Shown: positions 5,949 to 15,643, counted from the first letter of the stretch. The stretch: DNA of 64,000 nucleotides from Afipia sp. (GCA_030652315.1 JAUSAX010000072.1:1-64000), one strand, 5' to 3'. Made by a program: numbers and translations. The notes: generated by a model from the sequence alone, not told the origin.

Positions 5949-8783
5949 ATGAACCCAGTTAAAGCTCTCACGACTCACGGCCAGGCCATCTGGCTCGATT
6001 TCCTCGCGCGCGGTTTCATCGCCAATGGCGAACTCAAGGCGCTGGTCGACAGCGACGGAGTGCGCGGCGTCACGTCCAATCCCTCGATCTTCGAGAAGGC
6101 GATTGGCGGAAGCGACGAGTATGACGGGGCCGTCTCCGCACTCCTGAAAGAGCGCGACCGGCCGGTGGGAGATCTTTATGAAGCGCTCGCCGTGGAAGAC
6201 ATTCAGCGCGCCGCGGATGCGCTGCACTCCGTTTATGACGAACTGAAGGGCGCGGACGGCTATGTCAGCCTCGAAGTCTCGCCGTATCTCGCGCGCGACA
6301 CCGAAGGCACGATCGCCGAGGCGCAGCGGCTCTGGAAGGATGTCGGCCGCGACAACCTGATGGTCAAGGTGCCGGGAACACGCGAGGGCGTGCCGGCGAT
6401 CCGTGCCCTGATCGCGCAGGGCATCAGCATCAACGTCACGCTGCTGTTCTCGCAAAAAATGTACGCCGAAGTTCTCGAAGCCTACATTTCGGGTCTCGAG
6501 ACCTTCATCGCCGGCGGCGGCGACCCGAAGCGCATCGCCAGCGTCGCCAGCTTCTTCGTTAGCCGTATCGATACTGCCGTCGATACTCAACTCGACGGAA
6601 AGATCGCCGCTGCAAGTGGCGCCGAGAAAGCAACGCTCGAAGCGCTCAAGGGCAAGGTCGCCATCGCGAACGCCAAGCTGGCGTATCAGCACTACCTGAA
6701 GGTGATCCGAAGCGAGCGCTGGAAGAAGCTCGCCGCGAAAGGCGCGCAGGTCCAGCGTCTGCTGTGGGCCTCGACCGGCACCAAGAACAAGGCTTACAGC
6801 GACGTGCTGTATATCGAGGAACTGATCGGCCAGGACACGGTCAACACCGTGCCGCCCGCGACCCTCGATGCCTTCCGCGATCACGGCAAGCCGCGCAACA
6901 GCCTCGAAGAAAACATTGCGGACGCCGAACACGTGCTCACCGGTCTCGCGAAAAGCGGCATCTCGCTAGATTCGATCACCGAGGCGCTGGTCGACGATGG
7001 CGTAAAGCTGTTCGCAGAGGCCTTCGACAAGCTGCTCGGCGCTGTCGCACAGAAGCGTGCTGCAATTCTCGGTTCGCGCGTCGATGCACAGACCATCAAG
7101 CTGACAACGGAAATCGAGAAAGACGCCAAGACTTTGTCGGAGAGCTGGCGTGCGAACGGCACCATTCGCGCACTGTGGCAGCGCGATGCGTCGGTCTGGA
7201 CCGGCGCTGATGAGAGCAAGTGGCTCGGATGGCTCGACGTCGTCGCCCGCGAGCAGAGCGACACGGCTCGCTATGTTGCGTTTTCGGGATGGGTGAAGAG
7301 CAAGAACTTCAGCGACGTCGTTGTGCTCGGCATGGGCGGTTCGAGTCTCGGACCGGAAGTGCTTGCGGAAACCTACGGTCAGATCGACGGTTTTCCGAAA
7401 CTGCGTATTCTGGACTCGACCGATCCCGCTCAGGTCCGGCGGACCGAAGCCGCGATCAATCTCGACAGGACGCTGTTCATCGTGTCGAGTAAATCCGGCG
7501 GCACCACCGAGCCCAACGCGCTGATGGAGTATTTCTTCATTCGCGCCGGTGCAAAGGCTGCCGAGCGTTTTGTCGCGGTGACCGATCCGGGCTCGTCGCT
7601 GGAGAAGACCGCGACCGCACGCGGCTTCGCGCAGATTTTCCACGGAGAACCGACGATCGGCGGCCGTTACTCGGTGCTGTCGCCGTTCGGTCTCGTGCCG
7701 GCTGTGGCCGCGGGAATCGATGTGTCGGAGTTTCTCGGCCTTGCCGCCGCGATGGTGCGCTCCTGCGGCCCCGATGTGCCGCCTGCGGAAAATCCCGGCG
7801 TTCACCTCGGACTGGCGCTCGCCGCCGCCGCGAAGCATGGCCGCGACAAGCTCACGCTGACCGGATCAAAGCGCATCGCCGATTTCGGCGCATGGGCCGA
7901 GCAGCTGATCGCCGAATCCACCGGCAAGAACGGCAAGGCGCTGATCCCGCTGGAAGGCGAGCCGCTCGGCAAGCCCGAGGTTTACAGCGCGGACCGCGTG
8001 TTTATCGACCTGCGGCTGAAGGACGATAACGACAACGCACGCGAGACCGCGCTTGCAGCGCTGGAGGCTGCAGGCCATCCGGTCGTTCGCATTACCGTGA
8101 CTAGCCCCGCACACATCGGACAGGAGTTCTTCCGCTTCGAAATCGCGACCGCCGTCGCAGGCGCGGTCATGGGCATCAATCCCTTCGACCAGCCCGACGT
8201 CGAGGCCGCGAAAATCAAGACGCGCGAGCTGACATCCGCGTTCGAAAAATCCGGCGCGCTGCCGACCGAAACCGCTGTTGCAGCCGACGGAACGATTGCG
8301 ATCTATACAGATACGGCGAACGCCGACGCATTGCGCAAGTCCGGCGCCGGCAGCGATCTCGTGTCATGGCTCAAGGCTCATCTCGCTCGCATCAAGGCGA
8401 ATGATTATGTGGCCACCCTCGCCTATCTCGACCACAGCGATGCCAATATCGCTGCGATACATGCCATCCGCATGGCGATCCGCGACAGCAAGCATGTCGC
8501 CACCTGTGTCGGCTTCGGGCCGCGCTTCCTGCACTCCACCGGACAGGCTTACAAAGGCGGGCCGAACAATGGTGTGTTTCTGCAGATCACGGCAGACAAC
8601 GCCGCCGATCTGGATGTCCCCGGCCAGAAGACCAGTTTCGGCGTCATCGAAGCGGCGCAGTCACGCGGCGATTTCGATGTGCTGACGGAACGCGGCAGGC
8701 GGGCGCTGCGGCTTCACATCACCGGCGATGTGGCGAAGGGACTCGCGATCATCGGAGCAGCTGTTCAGGGCGCCTTGAAATAG
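5949..8783 (+). CDS. Bifunctional transaldolase / glucose-6-phosphate isomerase
   Basis: A 944-residue fusion. Residues 1 to about 370 are a transaldolase (NGELKALVDSDGVRGVTSNP, Schiff-base lysine in LMVKVPGTREG). The rest is a glucose-6-phosphate isomerase (VVLGMGGSSLGPEVLAET, SKSGGTTEPN). Transaldolase moves dihydroxyacetone units between sugar phosphates; the isomerase interconverts glucose-6-P and fructose-6-P. Joining them ties the non-oxidative pentose phosphate branch to hexose phosphate. I chose ATG 5949 (MNPVKALTTHGQ, the usual transaldolase start) over the ATG 17 codons upstream, which adds a Pro/Ala-rich tail and has no ribosome site. It ends 7 bases from the convergent dehydrogenase gene. 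Confidence 0.93.
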   Translation: MNPVKALTTHGQAIWLDFLARGFIANGELKALVDSDGVRGVTSNPSIFEKAIGGSDEYDGAVSALLKERDRPVGDLYEALAVEDIQRAADALHSVYDELKGADGYVSLEVSPYLARDTEGTIAEAQRLWKDVGRDNLMVKVPGTREGVPAIRALIAQGISINVTLLFSQKMYAEVLEAYISGLETFIAGGGDPKRIASVASFFVSRIDTAVDTQLDGKIAAASGAEKATLEALKGKVAIANAKLAYQHYLKVIRSERWKKLAAKGAQVQRLLWASTGTKNKAYSDVLYIEELIGQDTVNTVPPATLDAFRDHGKPRNSLEENIADAEHVLTGLAKSGISLDSITEALVDDGVKLFAEAFDKLLGAVAQKRAAILGSRVDAQTIKLTTEIEKDAKTLSESWRANGTIRALWQRDASVWTGADESKWLGWLDVVAREQSDTARYVAFSGWVKSKNFSDVVVLGMGGSSLGPEVLAETYGQIDGFPKLRILDSTDPAQVRRTEAAINLDRTLFIVSSKSGGTTEPNALMEYFFIRAGAKAAERFVAVTDPGSSLEKTATARGFAQIFHGEPTIGGRYSVLSPFGLVPAVAAGIDVSEFLGLAAAMVRSCGPDVPPAENPGVHLGLALAAAAKHGRDKLTLTGSKRIADFGAWAEQLIAESTGKNGKALIPLEGEPLGKPEVYSADRVFIDLRLKDDNDNARETALAALEAAGHPVVRITVTSPAHIGQEFFRFEIATAVAGAVMGINPFDQPDVEAAKIKTRELTSAFEKSGALPTETAVAADGTIAIYTDTANADALRKSGAGSDLVSWLKAHLARIKANDYVATLAYLDHSDANIAAIHAIRMAIRDSKHVATCVGFGPRFLHSTGQAYKGGPNNGVFLQITADNAADLDVPGQKTSFGVIEAAQSRGDFDVLTERGRRALRLHITGDVAKGLAIIGAAVQGALK

Positions 8784-8790
8784 GCGGCTG

Positions 8791-9681
8791 TTACCGATCC
8801 TCAACGGCCGACGCGATGAAGCGATAGATGTCGGTGTGATCGGCATTCTTGTCGAGCGCGGCCTTGGCGTTCTCCCAGAGCGTTGCGATGGTTTCCGCGT
8901 TCGACGAATCGAGCCCGACGAGTTTCGACAGATCGGCGGCGATGCGCAGATCCTTGGCCATCAGGGCCAAAGAGAAGCCTGACGCGAAGGTCTCCGAGAT
9001 CACGAACTGCTTCATCTTGACGTCGGTGGAGTTGTTCTTGCCCGTCGAGGCGTTGAGTACATCGATCACTGTCTCAGGCTGCAAGCCGAAGCGTCGGCCT
9101 ACCAACAGCGCCTCGCAGGCGGCGACGAGCCCGGCCGCGGAAACATAGTTGTTCAGCGCCTTCATCGCATGGCCTGAGCCAAGCGGTCCGGTGGCGAAGA
9201 CCGACTTCGCCATGGCTTGCAGCACCGGCTTCGCGCGTTCCACCAGCGCGGCATCGCCGCCGGCCATGATCGACAGGGTGCCGTCAATGGCGCGCTTGAC
9301 GCCACCGGAGACCGGCGCGTCGATCAGCGCGATCCCGCGCGCGGCGAGATCCTTGCCGAGCGATTGCGTATCGACCGGCACCGATGAACTCATGTCGATG
9401 ATCAATGCGTTCTTCGCAAGAACATCGGCCACGCCCTGCTCGCCGAGTACAGCCTCGCGCACGATCCTGCTGTCCGGCAGCATGGTGATCAACATCGACG
9501 CATCTTTTGCGGCGTCGCGTCCGCTCGCGAACACCTCTCCGCCCGCAGCAGCAAGCGCGTCGCGCGCGGGCGCTGACGGGTCCGCACCGCGAACCTTGTA
9601 ACCTGCGGCGATGCAGCGCTTCGCCATGGGCAGACCCATTTGCCCCAGACCTATGAACACAACAGTATCGGGTGTCGCCAT
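8791..9681 (-). CDS. 3-hydroxyisobutyrate dehydrogenase-family oxidoreductase
   Basis: 296 residues of the beta-hydroxyacid dehydrogenase family: N-terminal Rossmann motif GLGQMGLPMA, substrate loop DAPVSGGVKRAIDGTLS, and the catalytic lysine helix GHAMKALNNYV. Members reduce or oxidise short beta-hydroxyacids (3-hydroxyisobutyrate, tartronate semialdehyde, 2-hydroxymethylglutarate) with NAD(P). It follows an aldehyde dehydrogenase gene on the same strand, the pairing seen in valine catabolism (mmsA-mmsB), but the aldehyde dehydrogenase here does not look like MmsA. The exact substrate is open. Confidence 0.82.
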   Translation of the reverse strand: MATPDTVVFIGLGQMGLPMAKRCIAAGYKVRGADPSAPARDALAAAGGEVFASGRDAAKDASMLITMLPDSRIVREAVLGEQGVADVLAKNALIIDMSSSVPVDTQSLGKDLAARGIALIDAPVSGGVKRAIDGTLSIMAGGDAALVERAKPVLQAMAKSVFATGPLGSGHAMKALNNYVSAAGLVAACEALLVGRRFGLQPETVIDVLNASTGKNNSTDVKMKQFVISETFASGFSLALMAKDLRIAADLSKLVGLDSSNAETIATLWENAKAALDKNADHTDIYRFIASAVEDR

Positions 9682-9719
9682 GGTGCTTATCGATCCGTGT
9701 TGGTCTTAGAATAAAATAT

Positions 9720-9745
9720 GCCGGCGCGAGGAACCCCGCGCCGGC
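9720..9745 (-). terminator. Hairpin between aldehyde dehydrogenase and dehydrogenase genes
   Basis: Perfect 9-bp stem GCCGGCGCG (9720-9728) / CGCGCCGGC (9737-9745) with an 8-base loop. Read on the minus strand it follows the aldehyde dehydrogenase stop and is followed by ATATTTTATT, as in an intrinsic terminator or attenuator. The downstream dehydrogenase gene may therefore be transcribed at a lower level or separately. Confidence 0.6.
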
Positions 9746-9764
9746 AAAATCATATCGAACAATC

Positions 9765-11195
9765 TCAAGCTGCGTTGAAGCCTGCGATCGCCTTGGCTTC
9801 GAGATACTCCTCGAGGCCGAACTTGCCCCACTCGCGGCCGTTGCCCGACTGCTTGTAGCCGCCAAATGGCGCAGTACGCTCGTTCGGCACACCATTCAGG
9901 TTGATGTTGCCGGCACGAAGCTGACGGCCGACCTTGCGTGCGCGCTCGACGGTGCCCGCCGAAACATAGCCCGCAAGCCCGTATGGCGTGTCGTTGCCGA
10001 TTTTTACAGCCTCGGCTTCGTCCTTGGCGCCCATGATGACCAGAACCGGCCCGAAGATTTCCTCGTTGGCAATCGTCATGTTGCTGGTGACATCCGAGAA
10101 TATGGTCGGACGAACGTAGAAGCCCTTGTTGACTCCCTCAGGAAGGCCGACGCCGCCGGCGACCAGCGTCGCGCCCTCGTCGATGCCCTTCTGGATCAGG
10201 CTCTGGATCTTGTCCCACTGCGTGCGGTTGACCACCGGACCGATCGTGGTGCCCTCAGCGCGCGGGTCGCCCGCCTTGGTCTTGTCGGCGACGGCCTTGG
10301 CGATCGCCGCGATCTCCTTGATCTTCGCCTGCGGCACGATCATGCGCGACGGCGCGTTGCAGGACTGGCCGGAGTTGTTGAACATGTGCGCAACACCACC
10401 GGTCACGGCCTTGGTGAAGTCTGCGTCATCAAGAATGATGTTCGGCGACTTGCCGCCCAGTTCCTGGCTGACGCGCTTCACGGTGTTGGCGGCGCGCTTC
10501 GCAACGTCGATACCGGCGCGGGTCGAACCGGTGAACGAGATCATGTCGATCCCGGGATGTTCGCTCATGGCAACGCCGACATCGGGGCCGAGGCCGTTGA
10601 TCAGGTTGAAGACACCCTTCGGCACGCCCGCTTCATGCAGGATTTCCGCGAAGATCAGCGCCGACGACGGCGTGTATTCCGATGGCTTCAGGACCATGGT
10701 GCAGCCGGCCGCGATCGCGGGCGCGACCTTGCAGGCGATCTGGTTGAGCGGCCAGTTCCATGGCGTGATCATGCCGATGACGCCGACGGGCTCGCGCACG
10801 ACGACCGCCGAGCCGATCGGTTCTTCGAACTGGTAATCCTTGAGAACCTGAAGCGTCGAGGAAAGATGGCCGAGACCGGCACCTGCCTGCATCTTCTCTG
10901 CCATCGGCAGCGGTGCGCCCATTTCATCGGACACGGCGGCACCGATATCCTTCATCCGGGTCTTGTAGACCGCGATGATCTTTTCGAGCAGCGCAACGCG
11001 CTCTTCGCGGCTGGTCTGCGAGAAGGTCTCGAAGGCGCGGCGCGCGGCGGCGACCGCCTTGTCGACGTCGGCTTTCGATCCAACCGCGATTTCATAGATC
11101 GCTTCTTCCGTCGCCGGATTGACCACCGGAATCGACTTTTTGATGGCCGGATCCACCCAGCTACCGTCGATATAGAACTGCATACGATTGGTCAT
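9765..11195 (-). CDS. NAD(P)-dependent aldehyde dehydrogenase
   Basis: 476 residues, full length for the ALDH superfamily. The catalytic cysteine is in NNSGQSCNAPSRM and the general-base glutamate in ELGGKSPNIIL; TPWNWPLNQIACKVAPA is the usual cofactor-side motif. I start at ATG 11195 (AAGGAAACGTC upstream) and not at the 30-codon-longer frame, which lacks family similarity. It is divergent from a LysR gene (11518), its likely regulator, and is followed by the hydroxyacid dehydrogenase. It oxidises an unknown aldehyde to the acid; it lacks an obvious CoA-acylating signature. Confidence 0.88.
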   Translation of the reverse strand: MTNRMQFYIDGSWVDPAIKKSIPVVNPATEEAIYEIAVGSKADVDKAVAAARRAFETFSQTSREERVALLEKIIAVYKTRMKDIGAAVSDEMGAPLPMAEKMQAGAGLGHLSSTLQVLKDYQFEEPIGSAVVVREPVGVIGMITPWNWPLNQIACKVAPAIAAGCTMVLKPSEYTPSSALIFAEILHEAGVPKGVFNLINGLGPDVGVAMSEHPGIDMISFTGSTRAGIDVAKRAANTVKRVSQELGGKSPNIILDDADFTKAVTGGVAHMFNNSGQSCNAPSRMIVPQAKIKEIAAIAKAVADKTKAGDPRAEGTTIGPVVNRTQWDKIQSLIQKGIDEGATLVAGGVGLPEGVNKGFYVRPTIFSDVTSNMTIANEEIFGPVLVIMGAKDEAEAVKIGNDTPYGLAGYVSAGTVERARKVGRQLRAGNINLNGVPNERTAPFGGYKQSGNGREWGKFGLEEYLEAKAIAGFNAA

Positions 11196-11517
11196 GACGT
11201 TTCCTTTACTGGCCGCGTTCGTGCGTAGATATTGATGGAATCGATCGTGCGATCGGTGAATTAGCAGACCGGCCCTCGCCGGCATACCCGGATCGTACCG
11301 CTCTTGCCGCTGAAGCGAAAGACCATTCCCGGTCGTTTCTCATGACGTGCGGTCGCAGCGCATGCGAGGCATGCGTTCTCCTTTGAGTTTCGAGGTTTCG
11401 TGCGGCGGAATGCTGCAGCATCGCCAGCCACAAGCGCCTTTTGAACCACCGCAATCATTTTGACAATAGCATAGCATCTCGGGTTAATATCAACTTCTCC
11501 GATATGAGGGACGGTCG
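11196..11517. promoter_or_regulatory. Divergent intergenic region with lysR promoter
   Basis: No gene is visible in these 322 bases. On the plus strand TTGACA (11460-11465) is followed, 18-19 bases on, by TTAATA/TAATAT (11484-11490), and GAGGG precedes the LysR ATG: a plausible sigma-70 promoter. The aldehyde dehydrogenase promoter must also lie here, but I could not pick it out. Confidence 0.45.
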
Positions 11518-12417
11518 ATGGATACCGAGTTGGCGAGAACGTTTCTGACCGTCGTCGAGGCGGGCAACTTCATCAACGCTGCTGAACGGCTCCATGTGAG
11601 CCAGTCAACCGTCAGCACCCGAATCCACACGCTCGAGAATCTGCTTGGCTGCGTCATGTTCGTGCGCAACAAGGCTGGCACCACGTTGACGCCGGCCGGT
11701 CGTCAGTTTCAGAGACACGCGACCGCACTGGTCAGGACAGTCGCTCAGGCGCGGCACGATATCGGCCTCCCCGAGGGCTTCAGCGGAACGCTGGTGATCG
11801 GCGGCCGCATCGGGCTGTGGGAAGAATTCCTGCTGCATTGGCTACCGCTCATGCAAAAGGCGACACCCACAGTCTCCATTCGGGCCGAAAGCAGCCTCGA
11901 ACCCGAAATCATGCAGGGACTGATCGAGGGCCGGATCGATATCGGCGTGATGTACACGCCGCAAAGCCGTCCCGGCCTGAAGGTTGAACAGCTGTTCGAC
12001 GAGCGCCTTGTGATGGTCTCGACCAGCGCCAGGAACGCGCCCGAGCCGCAGACTGGATATGTTTACGTGGATTGGGGTCCGGAATTTTACGCGCGGCACA
12101 GCGCCAGCTTTCCGAATTTCGGAGGACCGTCGCTGACAGCGAATATCGGCTGGCTGGGACTGCAGCACCTCATGAAGAGCGGAGGATCCGGCTATTTCCC
12201 GATGCGGATCGTCCTTCCTCACATCACCGCGAAACGGTTGCATCTTGTCGCAGGTGCACCTGAATTTTCCGTGCCCGCCTATGTCGTCTATCCCGTCGAT
12301 AGCGAACGCGAGGTGATCGCGAGCGCGATCGACATCATGCATCGGCTGGCCAATTCAGCGACCAAAAGCAAGACTGCGGTAAAACCGGTCAAGCACGCAA
12401 CCCGGGCCAAGCGGTAG
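11518..12417 (+). CDS. LysR-family transcriptional regulator
   Basis: 299 residues. The N-terminal helix-turn-helix is typical (FINAAERLHVSQSTVSTRI, residues about 18-36), followed by a periplasmic-binding-like effector domain (GTLVIGGRIGLWEEFLLHWLPLM...). A ribosome site GAGGG precedes ATG 11518. Being divergent from the aldehyde dehydrogenase gene, it most likely controls that gene and the hydroxyacid dehydrogenase. The C-terminal tail is lysine-rich (KSKTAVKPVKHATRAKR). The effector is not predictable from sequence. Confidence 0.88.
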   Translation: MDTELARTFLTVVEAGNFINAAERLHVSQSTVSTRIHTLENLLGCVMFVRNKAGTTLTPAGRQFQRHATALVRTVAQARHDIGLPEGFSGTLVIGGRIGLWEEFLLHWLPLMQKATPTVSIRAESSLEPEIMQGLIEGRIDIGVMYTPQSRPGLKVEQLFDERLVMVSTSARNAPEPQTGYVYVDWGPEFYARHSASFPNFGGPSLTANIGWLGLQHLMKSGGSGYFPMRIVLPHITAKRLHLVAGAPEFSVPAYVVYPVDSEREVIASAIDIMHRLANSATKSKTAVKPVKHATRAKR

Positions 12418-12713
12418 CTTTCACGATGCGGCGCCGATGTATCCGGTTCTTCGATACAACCGGCCACTATTTATCGCTTGCCAACCACTCCATCGGGGCG
12501 AGGATAGTCAATGCACGCGATCGGCAACGGAGGAACGATGTATCGAACGCCATCCGGACAAGAAACTGTCCTCGCCAGCATGATCCGGAAAAGTACTGCC
12601 TCCCCATGCTGGCCTCGAGACGTCGATATGGAGCAGTCTTCCGAAAAATCTCCCGGCAAGCCGGCGTCTTCTGCGCCATCCGCGCCTGCCGATGCCCGGC
12701 GAGACGAAAGAAC

Positions 12714-13157
12714 ATGACCGCAGTTTCAGCCGGTCTTGCCGATGCGCTGCTGGCATCAGCGTCAGATGCCATCATCGCAACCGACCGTGACGGCCTCGTC
12801 ACTTTCTGGAATCCCGGCGCCGTGCGAATCTTCGGCTTCTCTTCCGATGAGGCGATGGGACAACCACTCGACTTCATCATTCCCGAAAATCTCAGGGCGC
12901 GCCATTGGGCCGGATATCGGAACACGATGGCGACCGGTGAAAGCCGTTATGGCGAGGGGGATCTGTTGTCGGTTCCGGCGCTGACCAAGAGCGGCCAGCG
13001 CATCTCCGTCGAGTTCACGATTGTCATGTTGCGCGGCGAACGCGGTCTGCCTGATGGAACGGTCGCCGTTCTGCGCGACGTGACCAAGAACTTCACGGAG
13101 AAACTCACGTTGAGACGCGAGGTTGCGGAGCTTCGACGGTCCGCCTCCAGCACGTGA
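12714..13157 (+). CDS. Small stand-alone PAS-domain protein
   Basis: 147 residues, essentially one PAS domain (DALLASASDAIIATDRDGLV...NPGAVRIFGFSSDEAMGQPLD) plus a short C-terminal helix (TEKLTLRREVAELRR). No kinase, cyclase or DNA-binding output domain is attached. The open frame extends 96 codons upstream, but the PAS homology begins just after ATG 12714, so that start is preferred. It precedes the acyl-CoA dehydrogenase genes on the same strand by 233 bases. Such proteins may sense a ligand and act on a separate partner; I cannot name it. Confidence 0.72.
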   Translation: MTAVSAGLADALLASASDAIIATDRDGLVTFWNPGAVRIFGFSSDEAMGQPLDFIIPENLRARHWAGYRNTMATGESRYGEGDLLSVPALTKSGQRISVEFTIVMLRGERGLPDGTVAVLRDVTKNFTEKLTLRREVAELRRSASST

Positions 13158-13390
13158 ACCGCCTCCATCGCCTATTTCTGAAAATCTGGTCTGATTGACA
13201 CCGTTTGGAACGAAGGGATAGCGTTCCGGCGACGTCATCCCACGACTTTCAGTCGCGCGCTGGACATCCGAAATCGACGCACGTTGCGTTGCAAAAACCC
13301 CATCCTGGCTGGACGGCTGGGCAAAAGAATGTGCAGGACTATGATGGATGACGATCAGCCCTTGCGGACAATTGGAAAAGGCCCTGTAGC

Positions 13391-14449
13391 GTGAGCGAGA
13401 ATATTGTTGCGGAGACGGCAGAGCGGATTTTTGCGGATCTTGCGGACGCACAAAACATCAACGGCGCTGCGAATGATGGCTGGAAGCAGCCACTGTGGAG
13501 CGCGCTGACGGATGCAGGTCTGCCGCTGTCGTGGGTGCCGGAAGATTGCGACGGCTCCGGCGCGAGCCTCGCGGATGGTTTTGCGGTTGCGGCGTCCGCC
13601 GGAAAATTCGCGGTGCCTGTTCCGCTGGTCGAAACCATGCTTGCAGGCTGGCTGCTGGCGCAGGCCGGGCTTCCCTCGCCTGCGGGCAAAATGACGGTTG
13701 CCCCGGCGCGGCCGCAGGACCGCATCACGCTCAACGCCGACGGTACGCTCAGCGGACGGGTTCGCGGGGTGCCGTTCGCATCCGAGGCCGCGCATATCGC
13801 CGTGATCGCGCAGGGCCCGAAGGGATATTCCATTGCACTGGTGGAGGCATCGGCCTGCCGGATCGAGGCCGGCGAGAGCCTCGGCAGTGACGCATCGAAC
13901 ACCATCACGCTCGACAATGTCAGGCCACTTGCGGCAAAGCCCGCGTCTGCGGGAGTGACGCAAACCTCGCTGATGCAGATGGGCGCGACCGTGCGCAGCC
14001 TGCAGATCGCGGGCGCGCTGGAGACGATGCTCGATATCACGGTGCGCTATTCGAACGAGCGTGTGGCGTTCGAGAAGCAGATCTCGAAGTTCCAGGCGGT
14101 GCAGCACAACCTCGCGCGGCTCGCGGGCGAAGTCGCCGCAGCTGTCGCCGCGGCAGGATCGGCCGCTGACGCCATCGCGAACAGTGCATCATTCGACGAC
14201 GCGGTGTTCCTCGAGGTTGCATCGGCCAAGGTTCGCTGCGCGGAAGCCGCCGAGAAAGGCACCGCGATCGCGCACCAGGTGCATGGCGCCATCGGCTTCT
14301 CGATGGAGCACATCCTGCATCGCTACACACTGCGCGCGCTGGGCTGGCGCGACGATTTCGGCCACGAAAGTTACTGGGCCACCGAGCTTGGCAAGTTTGT
14401 CGCCGCCCGAGGGGCGGATGAGTTGTGGCCGCTGGTCGCGTCGCGGTAA
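13391..14449 (+). CDS. Acyl-CoA dehydrogenase, smaller member of a pair
   Basis: 352 residues with a GTG start (GGAAAAGG upstream). The C-terminal half is clearly acyl-CoA dehydrogenase (RYSNERVAFEKQISKFQAVQH and HQVHGAIGFSMEHILHRYTL). The N-terminal half is poorly conserved and alanine-rich, as in the partner subunits of heteromeric acyl-CoA dehydrogenases. The next gene, 33 bases on, is a second one. From family knowledge, adjacent unequal pairs of this kind (for example steroid FadEs and PimCD) can form alpha2-beta2 enzymes that each share an active site. Substrate unknown. Confidence 0.85.
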   Translation: MSENIVAETAERIFADLADAQNINGAANDGWKQPLWSALTDAGLPLSWVPEDCDGSGASLADGFAVAASAGKFAVPVPLVETMLAGWLLAQAGLPSPAGKMTVAPARPQDRITLNADGTLSGRVRGVPFASEAAHIAVIAQGPKGYSIALVEASACRIEAGESLGSDASNTITLDNVRPLAAKPASAGVTQTSLMQMGATVRSLQIAGALETMLDITVRYSNERVAFEKQISKFQAVQHNLARLAGEVAAAVAAAGSAADAIANSASFDDAVFLEVASAKVRCAEAAEKGTAIAHQVHGAIGFSMEHILHRYTLRALGWRDDFGHESYWATELGKFVAARGADELWPLVASR

Positions 14450-14482
14450 TCAAACCACAACCGAATTTTCAGGAAACATGAG

Positions 14483-15643
14483 ATGACCGCAGCGCTTCGT
14501 TTCGACCAGATCCGTTTGCCGGAGGAATGCGAGACGCTGCGGCGCGAGGTGCGCGCGTTCCTCGCCGAAGAGATCGCCGCCGGCACCTTCAATCCACATG
14601 AGCCGCAGCGCGAGGACACCGACATTCCGGAGTTCAGCCGTAGGGTCGGCGAGCGCGGCTGGATCGGCATGACCTGGCCGAAACAATACGGCGGCCACGA
14701 GCGCACATTTTTGGAGCGCTATGTCGTCACCGAGGAGATGCGCGTCGCCAATGCGCCGACCCGCCGATTCTTTGTCGCCGACCGCCAGAGTGGCCCGGTG
14801 CTGCTCAAATACGCCAACGAGCGGATCAAGATGGACATCGTCCCGCGGATTTGCCGCGGCGAGGTCTGCTTTGCGATCGGCATGAGCGAACCTAATTCCG
14901 GCTCTGACCTGTTCGCCGCCAAGACGAAGGCCACCAAGACCGACGGCGGCTGGCTGATCAACGGCACCAAGATCTGGACCACCTCGGCGCACATGGCCGA
15001 CTACATGCTCGCGATTTTCCGCACCTCGCCGCCGACCAAGGAGAACCGCCGCCACGGCCTGACCCAATTCCTGGTCGACATGAAGACGCCCGGCATTACC
15101 GTCAATCCGATTGCGCAGATCAGCGGAATGAAGGAATTCAACGAAGTCGTGTTCCAGGACGCCTTCATGCCGGACGATCATGTGCTGGGCGAGATCGACG
15201 GCGCGTGGAAGCAGGCGACCAGTGAACTGGCCTACGAGCGCAGCGGACCCGAGCGATTTCTCGAGACCTACTACGTGCTGACCGAACTCGTGCGTGCGCT
15301 GGGGTCAACCCCCGACACCCGCGGCGCGGAAGGCATCGGCCGGCTCGTCGCCCAGCTTCACACCATGCGCCGCATGTCGGTGTCGGTGGCAGGCATGCTG
15401 CAGGCCGGCAAGGAACCCGTCGTCGAAGCTTCCATCGTCAAGGACATCGGCACCATCTGGGAGCAGCAGCTGCCGCATCGCGTGCGCGACCTTGCCGCCT
15501 TCATCGATTCCGATGCCTCCAATCATCACACGCTGGAAGACCAGCTTGCCTTCGCCATCAAGATCGCACCCAAGCTCACCATCCAGGGCGGCACCACCGA
15601 AGTCCTGCGCGGCATCATCGCCCGCGGACTTGGGTTGCGCTGA
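14483..15643 (+). CDS. Acyl-CoA dehydrogenase, larger member of the pair
   Basis: 386 residues with a good FAD/substrate motif (CFAIGMSEPNSGSDLFAAKT), the tryptophan loop (GTKIWTTSAHMADYML) and the terminal IQGGTTEVLRGIIARGLGL. The ribosome site AGGAAACATGAG precedes ATG 14483. Together with the smaller gene before it and the enoyl-CoA hydratase after it (31 bases), it forms a beta-oxidation module for an unidentified acyl-CoA. Nothing in the three genes fixes chain length or branching. Confidence 0.9.
   Translation: MTAALRFDQIRLPEECETLRREVRAFLAEEIAAGTFNPHEPQREDTDIPEFSRRVGERGWIGMTWPKQYGGHERTFLERYVVTEEMRVANAPTRRFFVADRQSGPVLLKYANERIKMDIVPRICRGEVCFAIGMSEPNSGSDLFAAKTKATKTDGGWLINGTKIWTTSAHMADYMLAIFRTSPPTKENRRHGLTQFLVDMKTPGITVNPIAQISGMKEFNEVVFQDAFMPDDHVLGEIDGAWKQATSELAYERSGPERFLETYYVLTELVRALGSTPDTRGAEGIGRLVAQLHTMRRMSVSVAGMLQAGKEPVVEASIVKDIGTIWEQQLPHRVRDLAAFIDSDASNHHTLEDQLAFAIKIAPKLTIQGGTTEVLRGIIARGLGLR

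Noticed and set aside
8791-11195. mmsA-mmsB valine catabolism operon
   Set aside because: The aldehyde dehydrogenase lacks an evident CoA-dependent MmsA character and the two genes are separated by a terminator-like hairpin.
9672-11228. 518-codon plus-strand frame opposite the aldehyde dehydrogenase
   Set aside because: Complementary-strand shadow with the usual Arg/Asp/Gly bias; the minus strand has all ALDH motifs.
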